Of a DNA stretch of 28,556 nt, positions 1-7,162 are shown piece by piece (within the stretch, counting starts at the first letter, position 1; each line of letters begins with the position of its first letter). The stretch is from an uncultured Ruminococcus sp. GTDB lineage: Bacteria > Bacillota > Clostridia > Lachnospirales > Lachnospiraceae. The translations under genes were made by a program, and so were the position numbers. The stretch covers positions 1 to 28,556 of the forward strand of contig UQKK01000039.1 of assembly GCA_900541505.1 (NCBI GenBank), given 5' to 3'. Under the pieces are notes generated by a model. It saw nothing but the letters and a program-made list of their open reading frames with translations, had not been told where the DNA came from and did not search any database.

Positions 1-1
1 C

Positions 2-1609
2 AATACTACGATTTACAACACGGCGCTTTATATGAGATTGAGCCGGGACGATGAACTGCAAGGAGAAAGCGGGAGTATTCAGACACAACGCATGATGCTC
101 CGGCAATATGCCGCCGAGCATGGCCTGAATGTCATAGATGAATATATCGACGATGGATGGTCTGGAACGAACTTTGACAGGCCGGATTTTCAGAGAATGA
201 TTGATGACATTGAGGACGGGAAAATCAACTGCGTTGTTACGAAGGATTTATCCCGCTTAGGCAGAAACTACATTCTGACCGGCCAATACACGGAAATCTA
301 CTTTCCCAGCAAAGGCGTCCGCTATATCGCTGTCAATGACAATGTGGACACCATCAACGGAGAGAATGAGCTTGCCCCATTCCTCAACATTCTGAATGAA
401 ATGCACGCCCGCCAGACCAGCAAAAAGGTAAAAGCGGCCATGCGGACACGGTTTGCAAATGGCGCACACTATGGAGCCTATGCCCCGCTGGGCTATGTCA
501 AAGACCCGGATAAGAAAGGCCATCTTCTGATTGACCCGGAAACAAGGTGGATTATCGAAAAGATTTTTGACCTTGCCGTTCATGGCCGGGGAGCCGCCAG
601 CATTACACGGATTTTGGTCGAAGAAAAAGTGCCTACTCCCGGCTGGCTAAATTTCCAGAGATACGGCACTTTCGCAAATATCTATGCCGGAGCGCCGGAG
701 GAAAAAGCCTATGCGTGGACGATAGCGCAGGTAAAAAGTATTCTGAAAGAGGAAACCTATATCGGACACAGCGTCCACAATAAGCAGACCAACATTTCAT
801 TCAAAAACAAGAAGAAAGTACGCAAGCCAAAAGAGGAATGGTATCGTGTGGAGAACACCCACGAAGCGATTATTTCCGAAGATGTGTTCCGTCAAGTACA
901 GGAGCAGATTTGCAACAGGCGCAGACGGCAGAAGAACGGCACAACGCAGATATTTTCCGGGCTGGTAAAATGTGCGGACTGCGGTTGGTCGCTGGCCTAT
1001 GGTGTGAACAGTCAGAACAAAAATCCCTATGCCCACTACCATTGTAGCAAGTACGGGCAAGGATTGCACCAGTGTTCCATGCACTATATCCGTTATGATG
1101 TGCTTTACGCCTATGTCCTTTCCCGTCTGCAATACTGGTCTGTGCTGGCACAGCAGGACGGGGACAAACTTCTGAAACGGCTACTTAACGCCAGCGACAA
1201 GGAACGCAATACTGCAAGGAAGCGGCAGACAGCCGAACTGAAAAAGGCGGAAAAGCGCAAAGCAGAAGTAGACACCCTGTTTGCAAAAATGTATGAGGAC
1301 TGGTCTGCCGGACGCATTACAGAATACAATTTCAATATGCTGTCCGAAAAGTATCAGGGCGAACAGCGAGAATTGGACGCAAAAATTGAACGGCTTCACG
1401 AAGCGATGGAGGCCGCCGCCCAGACAGCGGTTGACGCTGAAAAGTGGATAGGTCTGATGAAACAGTATGTCAATCCCACAGAATTGACGGCTGAACTTCT
1501 GAATACGCTGATTGAAAAAATCCTTATCCATGAAGCGGTCAAAAGTGAGGACGGAAGCCGGGAACAGGAGGTAGAAATCTTCTACCGCTTTATCGGCAAA
1601 ATCGAATGA
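2..1609 (+). CDS. Large serine recombinase of an integrative/mobilizable element (5' end off the window)
   Basis: Site-specific recombinase of the large serine family (TnpX/TndX-like), which excises and integrates mobile elements through a Ser-DNA intermediate. The frame is open to the left edge; the residues before the first ATG (position 32) read TALYMRLSRDDE, the normal start of the catalytic domain, so the true start lies just outside the window. The catalytic Ser is the codon at 41-43. Counting from the ATG at 32, the resolvase domain covers roughly residues 1-140 (with the SRLGRN helix motif). The recombinase DNA-binding domain follows to about 300, then a zinc ribbon with Cys314, Cys317, Cys338 and Cys348. 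A Lys/Glu/Ala-rich coiled coil (about 385-460) and a C-terminal domain with ILIHEAV complete it. It ends only about 35 bp before a broken host gene, as expected for an integrase at the element's end. It appears intact apart from the window edge. Confidence 0.93.
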   Translation, partial: NTTIYNTALYMRLSRDDELQGESGSIQTQRMMLRQYAAEHGLNVIDEYIDDGWSGTNFDRPDFQRMIDDIEDGKINCVVTKDLSRLGRNYILTGQYTEIYFPSKGVRYIAVNDNVDTINGENELAPFLNILNEMHARQTSKKVKAAMRTRFANGAHYGAYAPLGYVKDPDKKGHLLIDPETRWIIEKIFDLAVHGRGAASITRILVEEKVPTPGWLNFQRYGTFANIYAGAPEEKAYAWTIAQVKSILKEETYIGHSVHNKQTNISFKNKKKVRKPKEEWYRVENTHEAIISEDVFRQVQEQICNRRRRQKNGTTQIFSGLVKCADCGWSLAYGVNSQNKNPYAHYHCSKYGQGLHQCSMHYIRYDVLYAYVLSRLQYWSVLAQQDGDKLLKRLLNASDKERNTARKRQTAELKKAEKRKAEVDTLFAKMYEDWSAGRITEYNFNMLSEKYQGEQRELDAKIERLHEAMEAAAQTAVDAEKWIGLMKQYVNPTELTAELLNTLIEKILIHEAVKSEDGSREQEVEIFYRFIGKIE

Positions 1610-1650
1610 CACATCTTGAGATACCCAACAATATCTTTAACTAAGGGAAA
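1610..1650. other. Probable right attachment junction (attR) of the integrated element
   Basis: The 30-odd bases between the recombinase stop and the first host-like codons. Downstream, the frame reads ETGLSVPD from 1647, which matches the interior of XRE regulators where the usual motif is WETGxSVPD. The Trp codon is replaced by AGG and a stop lies at 1638-1640, so homology to a regulator gene begins abruptly near 1645-1647. A GA dinucleotide sits at 1647-1648; TnpX/TndX-type recombinases are known to use a GA core. The exact crossover base is an inference, and the left junction is not in the window. Confidence 0.55.
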
Positions 1651-2054
1651 CGGGGTTGTCAGTGCCTGATTCTGATATGTTGATTTCCATATCAGAGGCG
1701 CTCGAAACACCTGTGAGCACTTTGCTGGGAGAAACTGTGACGGAATCCAAAGTTGATGATTTGCAAGTGATTGCTGAAAAACTGGAAATTATAAACTTGC
1801 AGCTGGCACAGAGGAAGAACATGAGCCGAAATATACTTCATTGGCTGTTTCTTTTATTATGTGCCGTTATAGTCATGATTTTCGCGACCCTGACGGTATT
1901 AAACAGTCCTTATTTGGGGTGGGATTATAGTGCCCCTGAAACTGCTGTCGCAGGAGTGTTTTTTCACGTATTTGAATGGGTGTTTGTGAGGGTGGCGCCA
2001 TTTCTTTTTGTGGGAGCGGTCGTTGGTTTTTTTTTGACGCGAAAGAAAATGTAA
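1641..2054 (+). pseudogene. 3' remnant of an XRE-family regulator with two membrane segments, cut by the element
   Basis: The residues LRETGLSVPDSDMLISIS continue into EALETPVSTLLGE, the end of a helix-turn-helix XRE domain, but the preceding helices are absent and an in-frame stop lies at 1638-1640. The rest is a linker (VDDLQVIAEKLEIINLQLA) and two hydrophobic segments: roughly residues 61-84, counting from the TTG at 1656, and residues 107-128, which ends in RKKM. XRE proteins with C-terminal membrane helices are common in Lachnospiraceae. A short protein could start at TTG 1656, but there is no good ribosome binding site. I read this as the broken 3' half of a gene that served as the integration target. 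The 5' half should lie beyond the other end of the element. Confidence 0.75.
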
Positions 2055-2066
2055 TAACAGAAAATA

Positions 2067-2098
2067 TGGCGGGAGTGAATGAGATTTTGCCCCCGCCA
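2067..2098 (-). terminator. Stem-loop, probable terminator of the aldo/keto reductase gene
   Basis: Perfect 7-bp stem TGGCGGG (2067-2073) with CCCGCCA (2092-2098) and an 18-nt loop. Read leftwards it is followed by TATTTTC, a weak U-tract, so it suits the leftward reductase gene better than the rightward XRE remnant, whose stop is 12 bp before it. It may act in both directions. Confidence 0.45.
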
Positions 2099-2141
2099 AA
2101 TCACTATGACAAATAGGACTGCGCGTCTTCGGCTGTCATAT

Positions 2142-2236
2142 ATTTGTATCCTTTACCCGAATCGTTCTGTGGCACTTGTATCCGCTGCCCGAAGATTCCG
2201 CAGCACTTGTATCTTCTACCCGAATAATTCTGCGGC
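2142..2236. repeat. Three imperfect tandem copies of a 31-32 bp unit over the 3' end of the reductase gene
   Basis: Copies at 2142-2173 (32 bp), 2174-2204 (31 bp) and 2205-2236 (32 bp). On the minus strand each begins GCCGCAGAA-like, contains TTCGGG and ends ATACAAGT-like. The rightmost copy contains the last codons of the reductase (AAELFG) and its stop; the other two lie downstream of the stop. The copies share roughly three quarters of their positions, which points to an old duplication of the gene's 3' end. Confidence 0.7.
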
Positions 2237-3367
2237 TTCTTTCATTCTGTCCGCGATATGGACACCGAACGGACAGCGTGTCTCGCAGCTCTTACATCCG
2301 ATACAGTCTTTTCCGCTTGCGGAGAGTTCATGATAATGCGCCCGCACGGAGTCAGGCACTTCCGCGTGTGTGACAGCCAGGTCATACAGCTTGTTGACCA
2401 TGGCAATGTCGATGCCCGCCGGACATGGCGCGCAGTGGCTGCAGTAGGTGCACTGTCCGTAATAGGCGTGCGCCGGAGCTCCTGCCAGAACGGTTCGATA
2501 ATCTTTTTCCGCGTCGGATGCGGTCTCGTAGGATACGGCTTCATCCACGTGCTGTACAGAGTTGAAACCAGCCATGACACTGGCGACAGCAGGGCGGGTG
2601 AGCGCGTAGTGGAGACATTGGATTGGAGTCAGTTCAATGCCGAAAGGTGAGCGGTCTTTTGAGAAGAGCCTGCCGCCTCCGTAACATTTCATGACCGTGA
2701 TTCCGACGCCGTTTTTCTCACAGGCTTTGTAGAGCTTTACACGTTCGGGGGCGATGCCGCTCAATTCCTGATTTTGTTCATATGTATTGAGTGAGTAGTA
2801 GTCTTCCAGGTTTTCGGTGGGCGGCAGCATGTCAAAAGCCGGATTGATGCTGAACATGATGACCTCAATCTTTCCGCTTTCTACCGCGCGGGAAGCCACT
2901 TCCGGATTGTGGGTGCTCAAGCCGATGTGACGAATCGTGCCGGAAGACTTCAATTCTTCCATATATGCGAAGAAGTCACCGTTTAAAATACTTTCAAACT
3001 CCGCCGGTTCATCGACATAGTGTATCATTCCCAAGTCAATGTAGTCGGTCTGCATGCGGGTAAGCAAATCTTCAAAGGCAGGTTTTACCTTTTTCATGTC
3101 TCTTGTTTTCTTGTACTGTCCGTTTTCCCAGATGGAGCCCACATGTCCCTGGATAATCCATTTCTCCCGATGCCCTTTGATGGCGGCTCCGATGTTGGAA
3201 CGGACATTTGGCTCGGACATGAAGCAGTCAAGAATGTTGATACCGCGTTCCTCGCAGCGGGTGATGATTTCCTTTACCTCTTCTGTGTTGTGGCGCTCCA
3301 GCCATTCTCCTCCTAATCCAATTTCACTGACCTTAAGTCCGGTCTTACCGAGTGGTCTGTACTTCAT
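2216..3367 (-). CDS. Aldo/keto reductase-fold protein with C-terminal double [4Fe-4S] domain
   Basis: Cytoplasmic protein of 383 aa: an AKR TIM barrel (about residues 1-285) joined to a ferredoxin-like tail. The tail carries two Cys clusters, CTYCSHCAPCP (near 305) and CIGCKSCETRCP (near 357), each able to hold one [4Fe-4S] cluster. The start at 3367 gives the standard AKR opening MKYRPLGKTGLKVSEIGLGG. Asp47 (in ILDCFM) and the barrel His (GMIHYVD) match two of the AKR catalytic tetrad. The usual Tyr five residues after the Asp is absent (Ser-Glu there), and the usual Lys strand reads IIQGHVG. Classical carbonyl reduction is therefore doubtful; iron-sulfur electron transfer is more likely, with unknown substrate. 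It stands alone, with a stem-loop downstream and tandem repeats over its 3' end. Confidence 0.88.
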   Translation of the reverse strand: MKYRPLGKTGLKVSEIGLGGEWLERHNTEEVKEIITRCEERGINILDCFMSEPNVRSNIGAAIKGHREKWIIQGHVGSIWENGQYKKTRDMKKVKPAFEDLLTRMQTDYIDLGMIHYVDEPAEFESILNGDFFAYMEELKSSGTIRHIGLSTHNPEVASRAVESGKIEVIMFSINPAFDMLPPTENLEDYYSLNTYEQNQELSGIAPERVKLYKACEKNGVGITVMKCYGGGRLFSKDRSPFGIELTPIQCLHYALTRPAVASVMAGFNSVQHVDEAVSYETASDAEKDYRTVLAGAPAHAYYGQCTYCSHCAPCPAGIDIAMVNKLYDLAVTHAEVPDSVRAHYHELSASGKDCIGCKSCETRCPFGVHIADRMKEAAELFG

Positions 3368-3417
3368 TTTTATCCTTCCTTTCCTTTTTATTTATCATTT
3401 AAAACTAGCTTGCGAGT

Positions 3418-3452
3418 CTATAGAGGCGAGAGTTATGTTCTGTCTAATATAT
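3418..3452. repeat. Diverged copy of the repeat arm found at the right window edge
   Basis: The stretch starting CTATAGAGGCG (3418-3428) and ending with TAATATA matches 28524-28556: the first 11 bases are identical and the rest is similar with one small indel. It lies between the reductase and the exported protein and overlaps the latter's last codons and stop (3444-3446). It may be an eroded small intergenic repeat. Only one arm is recognisable here. Confidence 0.4.
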
Positions 3453-3920
3453 TTCTATTAACATATCGTGAGCTTTACAGTCCACAGTGATGAAAAATAC
3501 CTGGTCTTTATTGTCAATGGTAAATCTCACCGGCTCCATATACTGAGAGTAGATGATATAGTCCTCCGGCGGCAGAGAGATGACTGTGGTCTCGACCTCA
3601 TCGACATAGGCAGAGGAGACGATTCCCATGATTTCTATTTCGTCAGCGCCTTCATCGGGGACGATGCAGAAAGTGAGAAGTTCTCTCTCTTCAAGAGCCT
3701 CTGTATTTATAAAAGAGACGGAAACCTCAGCAGGGGCGGCATATTCCACCTCATCTTCAGCGTAATCATCAGAGAATTCATCTGCCAGGTCGAACAGGCT
3801 TTCATCATAATCTGCTGTCTGCTCTGTTATCAGTGACAGTACCGGAACACATGCGGGTGCAGTTTGCTGTGCCGCAAGGAGAAGTCCCAGCGCGAGACAT
3901 TGTATGAGTATGCGATTCAT
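3444..3920 (-). CDS. Small acidic exported protein, unrecognised family
   Basis: 158 aa. The N-terminus MNRILIQCLALGLLLAA is a short basic and hydrophobic signal peptide with a plausible cleavage after TAPA (near residue 23), giving a mature protein starting with Cys. A classical lipobox is not present. The mature chain is very acidic (many Asp and Glu, for instance DLADEFSDDYAEDEVEY). After a low-complexity acidic segment (about 38-65) it looks like a beta-rich domain to the end. The start at 3920 has a purine-rich AGAGGGGGG seven bases upstream. It begins 70 bp after the RloB-like gene on the same strand, so read-through is possible, but an exported protein is an odd partner for that operon. 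I do not recognise the family and assign no function. Confidence 0.7.
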   Translation of the reverse strand: MNRILIQCLALGLLLAAQQTAPACVPVLSLITEQTADYDESLFDLADEFSDDYAEDEVEYAAPAEVSVSFINTEALEERELLTFCIVPDEGADEIEIMGIVSSAYVDEVETTVISLPPEDYIIYSQYMEPVRFTIDNKDQVFFITVDCKAHDMLIEIY

Positions 3921-3990
3921 AAAATCCCCCCCTCTGTTTTGCTATTTGAACATGATGAAGTGTGCCCATCAATTCTTCCGAATCGTCAGA

Positions 3991-4659
3991 TTACAAATAT
4001 GGTTTCAGCTTCTCTACCAGTTCATATATTTTCGTACCCGGAGCTGCTTTTGATGGTAACTTTCCTTCATTAAATTTCTCCAGCCTTTTCGCATTAGTAA
4101 TTGCAAAATCCATAAACGGTCGGAGTATCTGATACATATCCTTACGATTCTTTTCGTATGTTCCCTTGCCGATTTCGGTCAGCCATTTCGTCAGCTTTGG
4201 CCAGTATGCTGTCCGGTGAATATCCGATTGCATATAACTGAAATGCAGCAAATACCATAATTCCACACACTGATTTGACCATACTGCATGATACTCCGTA
4301 TCTTCTGTACTATTATCTTTGCACAATTCTACAACACGGTCAATATGCTCAGCAGGAAAATCATCTGTATCGTAAACAACCCAAACATGGCGGAACCCAT
4401 TAGCACTATCGAATGCTCTCTGTTTTGCTTTCCAAAACAAATTAATGGTATTGTCCCCTTCTCCGAAAACTTCAAGCAGTATCTTTTTTCGGTATCTGCT
4501 GTTGATGATATCCCGGATTGTTTCGAAATATGCAGGCTCCGTATCTGTTCCTTCCGATACAATCAAATGATATTCCGGCTGAATTTTCATACCCCTGTCT
4601 GGCTTTGGTTTCATCCAAGCCTTATTTAAATCGCTTTTCTTCGGAGGCTTCAGGCTCAT
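3991..4659 (-). CDS. rloB: RloB-like (AbiLii-type) TOPRIM-related putative nuclease of a two-gene defence operon
   Basis: 222 aa from ATG at 4659. A TTG at 4665 would add two residues, but the ATG forms an ATGA overlap with the upstream ATPase stop and has GAAGGGG upstream, so I prefer it. Conserved features of the RloB family are visible: YHLIVSEGTDTEPAYFE (near 30), where the Glu is the first TOPRIM-like acidic residue; HVWVVYDTDDF (near 92), with the Asp-x-Asp; and VELWYLLHF (about 134-142). RloB/AbiLii proteins are paired with an SMC-like ATPase in abortive-infection loci. The pairing resembles a split OLD nuclease, with ATPase and TOPRIM-like parts on two chains. Here the ATPase lies directly upstream and the two are translationally coupled. 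Nuclease activity is an inference from family and context. Confidence 0.85.
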   Translation of the reverse strand: MSLKPPKKSDLNKAWMKPKPDRGMKIQPEYHLIVSEGTDTEPAYFETIRDIINSRYRKKILLEVFGEGDNTINLFWKAKQRAFDSANGFRHVWVVYDTDDFPAEHIDRVVELCKDNSTEDTEYHAVWSNQCVELWYLLHFSYMQSDIHRTAYWPKLTKWLTEIGKGTYEKNRKDMYQILRPFMDFAITNAKRLEKFNEGKLPSKAAPGTKIYELVEKLKPYL

Positions 4660-5873
4660 TTCCAATCCCCTTCATTCAAGATGTTCTGCAGATATGGGTC
4701 CGCACCGTATCTCCCTTCCATATACTGCTTATCAAAAGCAGCCGTGCTGTTAACTCTTTCATTATCTTCTCGACGGATTTCATACAGAGAATAAATTTCA
4801 CTGCTGTGGTTTTCATTCAGTGCCGCAAACCAGATTTCATCTCTGCGAAATACCGTATTCTTCATAGTGGCTATATCATGGGAAGTAAATAAAAGCTGGG
4901 CTCCATTCTTGTTAATCTTTCGATTCTTAAACATGGAAATCACATATCGGAGCAGCTTCGGATGCAGTTTCGCATCCAACTCATCTATGATAACCAGTCT
5001 TCCTTCCTTCAGAGCAATCAACAGTACAGGAAGGGCAGCAATCAGTTTCTTTGTTCCATCCGATTCATGATTAAACGGCAGTTCATACTCGCTTTCTCCA
5101 ATTCTGCGCTCCAAGTACAATTGCTTATCTTTTTCATCAAACCGATAATCATCCACATCAATTCCCATATCATTTAAGAGCAAAAGAATCTGCTTCTTAA
5201 ATTTCTTGTCATCTGAAACCATAATTTGTCTCTCCGCCATAGGATTTGCATAGCTGCGGATGATACAAGACTCAAACCATTCCTGAACTTCTGCAATTAC
5301 CGGAATATTATAGTTAATGGCAAGGAAAGATAAAAACGGCATCTTTGCATTGATGTTGGTGTTTACATTTTCTTTCTGTAAAATAGCACCGAGGCTGATT
5401 TCTTCACCTTCACGATAAAAGATATGAGCCGGCTTCTTTCCCCCAATCTTCTTTCTGTCTAGCGTTTCTGCTGATATTTCATCCTTTAGAATCCCCAGAT
5501 AATAACGGTATTCATATTCCTCTGTCCGGAAGAATATCTGAAACTCTGTGGGTTCTCCAGCAGATATAGCGTCAAATAAAAACGGCTCCGCTGTCACTTT
5601 CTGCTGCATAATCAGCGCCTTCCGGTTCTTTTCCAGTTCATGAATCGGCTTTACGATGGTAGAAATCAAACTGGCTAATGCCAGCAGCAAATTGGACTTG
5701 CCTCCTCCGTTCGGACCATAAACAGCACTTACAGGCAAAAGACTGCTGCACTTATCTTTTGTAATTAGACTTTCTGCAAATTCCGGAATAGCGGAAGCCT
5801 GGAAATCAAACGTGGTTTCCTCTCTGTATGACTTGAAATTTTGAAATGAAAACTGACAAAGCATCTTTTTCAC
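4656..5873 (-). CDS. rloA: RloA/AbiLi-like SMC-type ATPase, partner of the RloB-like protein
   Basis: 405 aa cytoplasmic AAA15/SMC-like ATPase. Visible motifs are Walker A GPNGGGKS at residues 53-60, a signature-like HESDGTKKL near 268, Walker B LVIIDELDAKLHP near 295-307, and a switch His in LFTSHD near 330. The N-terminus FSFQNFKSYREETTFDF is typical of AAA15 proteins tied to phage defence. It has a strong ribosome binding site GGAGGTG six bases before the ATG and its own promoter (5891-5926). It leads the operon and overlaps the RloB-like gene by 4 bp. In AbiL/RloAB systems the ATPase is thought to sense infection or DNA state and license the nuclease partner; that role is known by family only. 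It appears intact. Confidence 0.87.
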   Translation of the reverse strand: MKKMLCQFSFQNFKSYREETTFDFQASAIPEFAESLITKDKCSSLLPVSAVYGPNGGGKSNLLLALASLISTIVKPIHELEKNRKALIMQQKVTAEPFLFDAISAGEPTEFQIFFRTEEYEYRYYLGILKDEISAETLDRKKIGGKKPAHIFYREGEEISLGAILQKENVNTNINAKMPFLSFLAINYNIPVIAEVQEWFESCIIRSYANPMAERQIMVSDDKKFKKQILLLLNDMGIDVDDYRFDEKDKQLYLERRIGESEYELPFNHESDGTKKLIAALPVLLIALKEGRLVIIDELDAKLHPKLLRYVISMFKNRKINKNGAQLLFTSHDIATMKNTVFRRDEIWFAALNENHSSEIYSLYEIRREDNERVNSTAAFDKQYMEGRYGADPYLQNILNEGDWK

Positions 5874-5890
5874 CTCCTCATCATTTTTAC

Positions 5891-5926
5891 TGATACAAGT
5901 ATATCACTATTTTTCTCAATTTTCAA
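5891..5926 (-). promoter_or_regulatory. Sigma-A promoter of the RloA-RloB operon with a palindrome over the -10 box
   Basis: On the minus strand: -35 TTGAAA (5921-5926), a 17-bp spacer, and -10 TATACT (5898-5903). The -10 lies inside the inverted repeat TGATATACTTGTATCA (5891-5906; arms TGATA/TATCA), which is well placed for a repressor to block RNA polymerase. No regulator gene is next to it. The surrounding 5907-6020 is very AT-rich. Confidence 0.6.
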
Positions 5927-6077
5927 TTTTTATATTCTTTTTCAAAAAAATAATTTTTTATATTCCGTATAAAATCTTGTTTCCATGTTTTTATCCTTCT
6001 AAAAAATATCCTGCATTTATTTGTATGGTACAAGGTATGCTCTCACGAACCTCCTTCCAAAAAAAGAGTAAGAAAAC

Positions 6078-6106
6078 TGGAAATCCCGACCTGATTGAGA
6101 TATAAT
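6078..6106 (+). promoter_or_regulatory. Probable promoter of the EamA-type transporter gene
   Basis: -35 TGGAAA (6078-6083), 17-bp spacer, and a perfect -10 TATAAT (6101-6106), 48 bp before the start codon. A ribosome binding site AAAGGA follows at about 6137. The rest of the 5927-6077 gap is AT-rich with no gene seen. Confidence 0.5.
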
Positions 6107-6153
6107 ATATGCTGCTTTACACAAAAAACGAAGGATAAAGGAATGAAAAAGAT

Positions 6154-7113
6154 ATGAGAGGGAAGCTTAGGAACAATCTGATGTTGATGCTGGCGGCGTT
6201 TATATGGGGGAGCGCTTTTGTGGCGCAAAGCGCGGGGATGGATTATATCGGTCCGTTTACATTTAACTCTGTGCGCTGTCTTTTGGGAGCGGTGGTCTTG
6301 CTCCCGGTTATAAAAGTGATGGACTGGCAGAAAGACAAAGCAAAAGTCGGAAAAACAGGCGTGGATAAGCAGGAGGGCAAAATGCCGGAGGAGAAAAAAG
6401 AGGACAACAAGATGCTGCTCATCGGCGGGATTTGCTGTGGGGTCGTACTGGCAGCAGCGAGTTCTCTGCAGCAGCTCGGACTTGTGTATACCAGTGCGGG
6501 AAAGGCGGGATTTATCACGGCGCTCTATATATTGATTGTGCCGATTATCCGTATTTTCTTTGGAAAGAAGGCGGGAATCAAAGTGTGGATTGGAATCGCC
6601 CTGGCAATTGTGGGGATGTATTTTTTGTGTATCACGGAAGGTTTCCACATTGGAACAGGGGATTTGCTCGTGCTTTTCTGCTCGTTGGTCTTTTCCCTTC
6701 ATATTCTGGTCATTGACTATTTTTCCCCGAAGGCAGATGGGGTAAGACTCTCCTGTGTACAGTTTTTGGTGTGCGGCGGGCTCTGTGCGGTACCTATGCT
6801 GCTGTTGGAAAAGCCATCTATAGAGGGAATCCTCGCTGCATGGCTGCCGATTGCTTACACGGGCGTGCTCTCCTGTGGGGTGGCGTACACCCTGCAGATT
6901 ATCGTGCAGAAATCTACGGACCCTACGGTGACAGCGCTTGTGATGAGTATGGAGTCTGTGTTTGCGGCAGTGACAGGCTGGCTGATTTTACATGAGAGAC
7001 TCTCCATGAAGGAAATGCTGGGATGTGTGCTGGTCTTTACGGCAATTATCCTGGCGCAGCTCCCTGACAGGGCAGCCGGGAAAGAAACCGCTCATCAGAA
7101 AAGGTCCGACTGA
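6154..7113 (+). CDS. EamA/DMT-superfamily membrane transporter
   Basis: 319 aa inner-membrane protein with about ten hydrophobic helices in two EamA repeats. The first starts LMLMLAAFIWGSAFVAQ, the hallmark of EamA exporters; the second starts near residue 170 (GTGDLLVLFCSLVFSLHILV). The second ends in a helix with VMSMESVFAAVTGWLILHERL, where the Glu after MS and the E-R pair are typical. A charged Lys/Glu loop of about 30 residues (about 57-87) between helices 2 and 3 is longer than usual. Substrate unknown; members export amino acids, nucleosides or metabolites. Its last codons (KRSD) lie inside the tandem repeat shared with the convergent AraC gene, 37 bp away. Confidence 0.88.
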   Translation: MRGKLRNNLMLMLAAFIWGSAFVAQSAGMDYIGPFTFNSVRCLLGAVVLLPVIKVMDWQKDKAKVGKTGVDKQEGKMPEEKKEDNKMLLIGGICCGVVLAAASSLQQLGLVYTSAGKAGFITALYILIVPIIRIFFGKKAGIKVWIGIALAIVGMYFLCITEGFHIGTGDLLVLFCSLVFSLHILVIDYFSPKADGVRLSCVQFLVCGGLCAVPMLLLEKPSIEGILAAWLPIAYTGVLSCGVAYTLQIIVQKSTDPTVTALVMSMESVFAAVTGWLILHERLSMKEMLGCVLVFTAIILAQLPDRAAGKETAHQKRSD

Positions 7114-7162
7114 TTAGAAAATGTCGGCTGATTAAGAAAAATCCGATTCATCAGGAAAAATC
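7089..7162. repeat. Four degenerate 18-19 bp tandem repeats joining the 3' ends of two convergent genes
   Basis: Units at 7089-7106, 7107-7124, 7125-7143 and 7144-7162, with approximate consensus CGRCTSATYARRAAAAATC. The first holds the last codons and part of the stop region of the EamA gene. The last holds the stop and final codons (SDFS) of the AraC gene on the other strand. TCCGATT (7142-7148) and AATCGGA (7159-7165) also form an inverted pair that may act as a weak two-way terminator. Confidence 0.65.

Noticed and set aside
3991..5873. Septu (PtuA/PtuB) defence system
   Set aside because: The partner protein has RloB/TOPRIM-like motifs and no HNH nuclease motif.
6043..6702. Leftward 219-residue frame opposite the EamA transporter
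   Set aside because: Antisense shadow of a clear membrane protein; composition rich in His, Gln and Arg with no family features.
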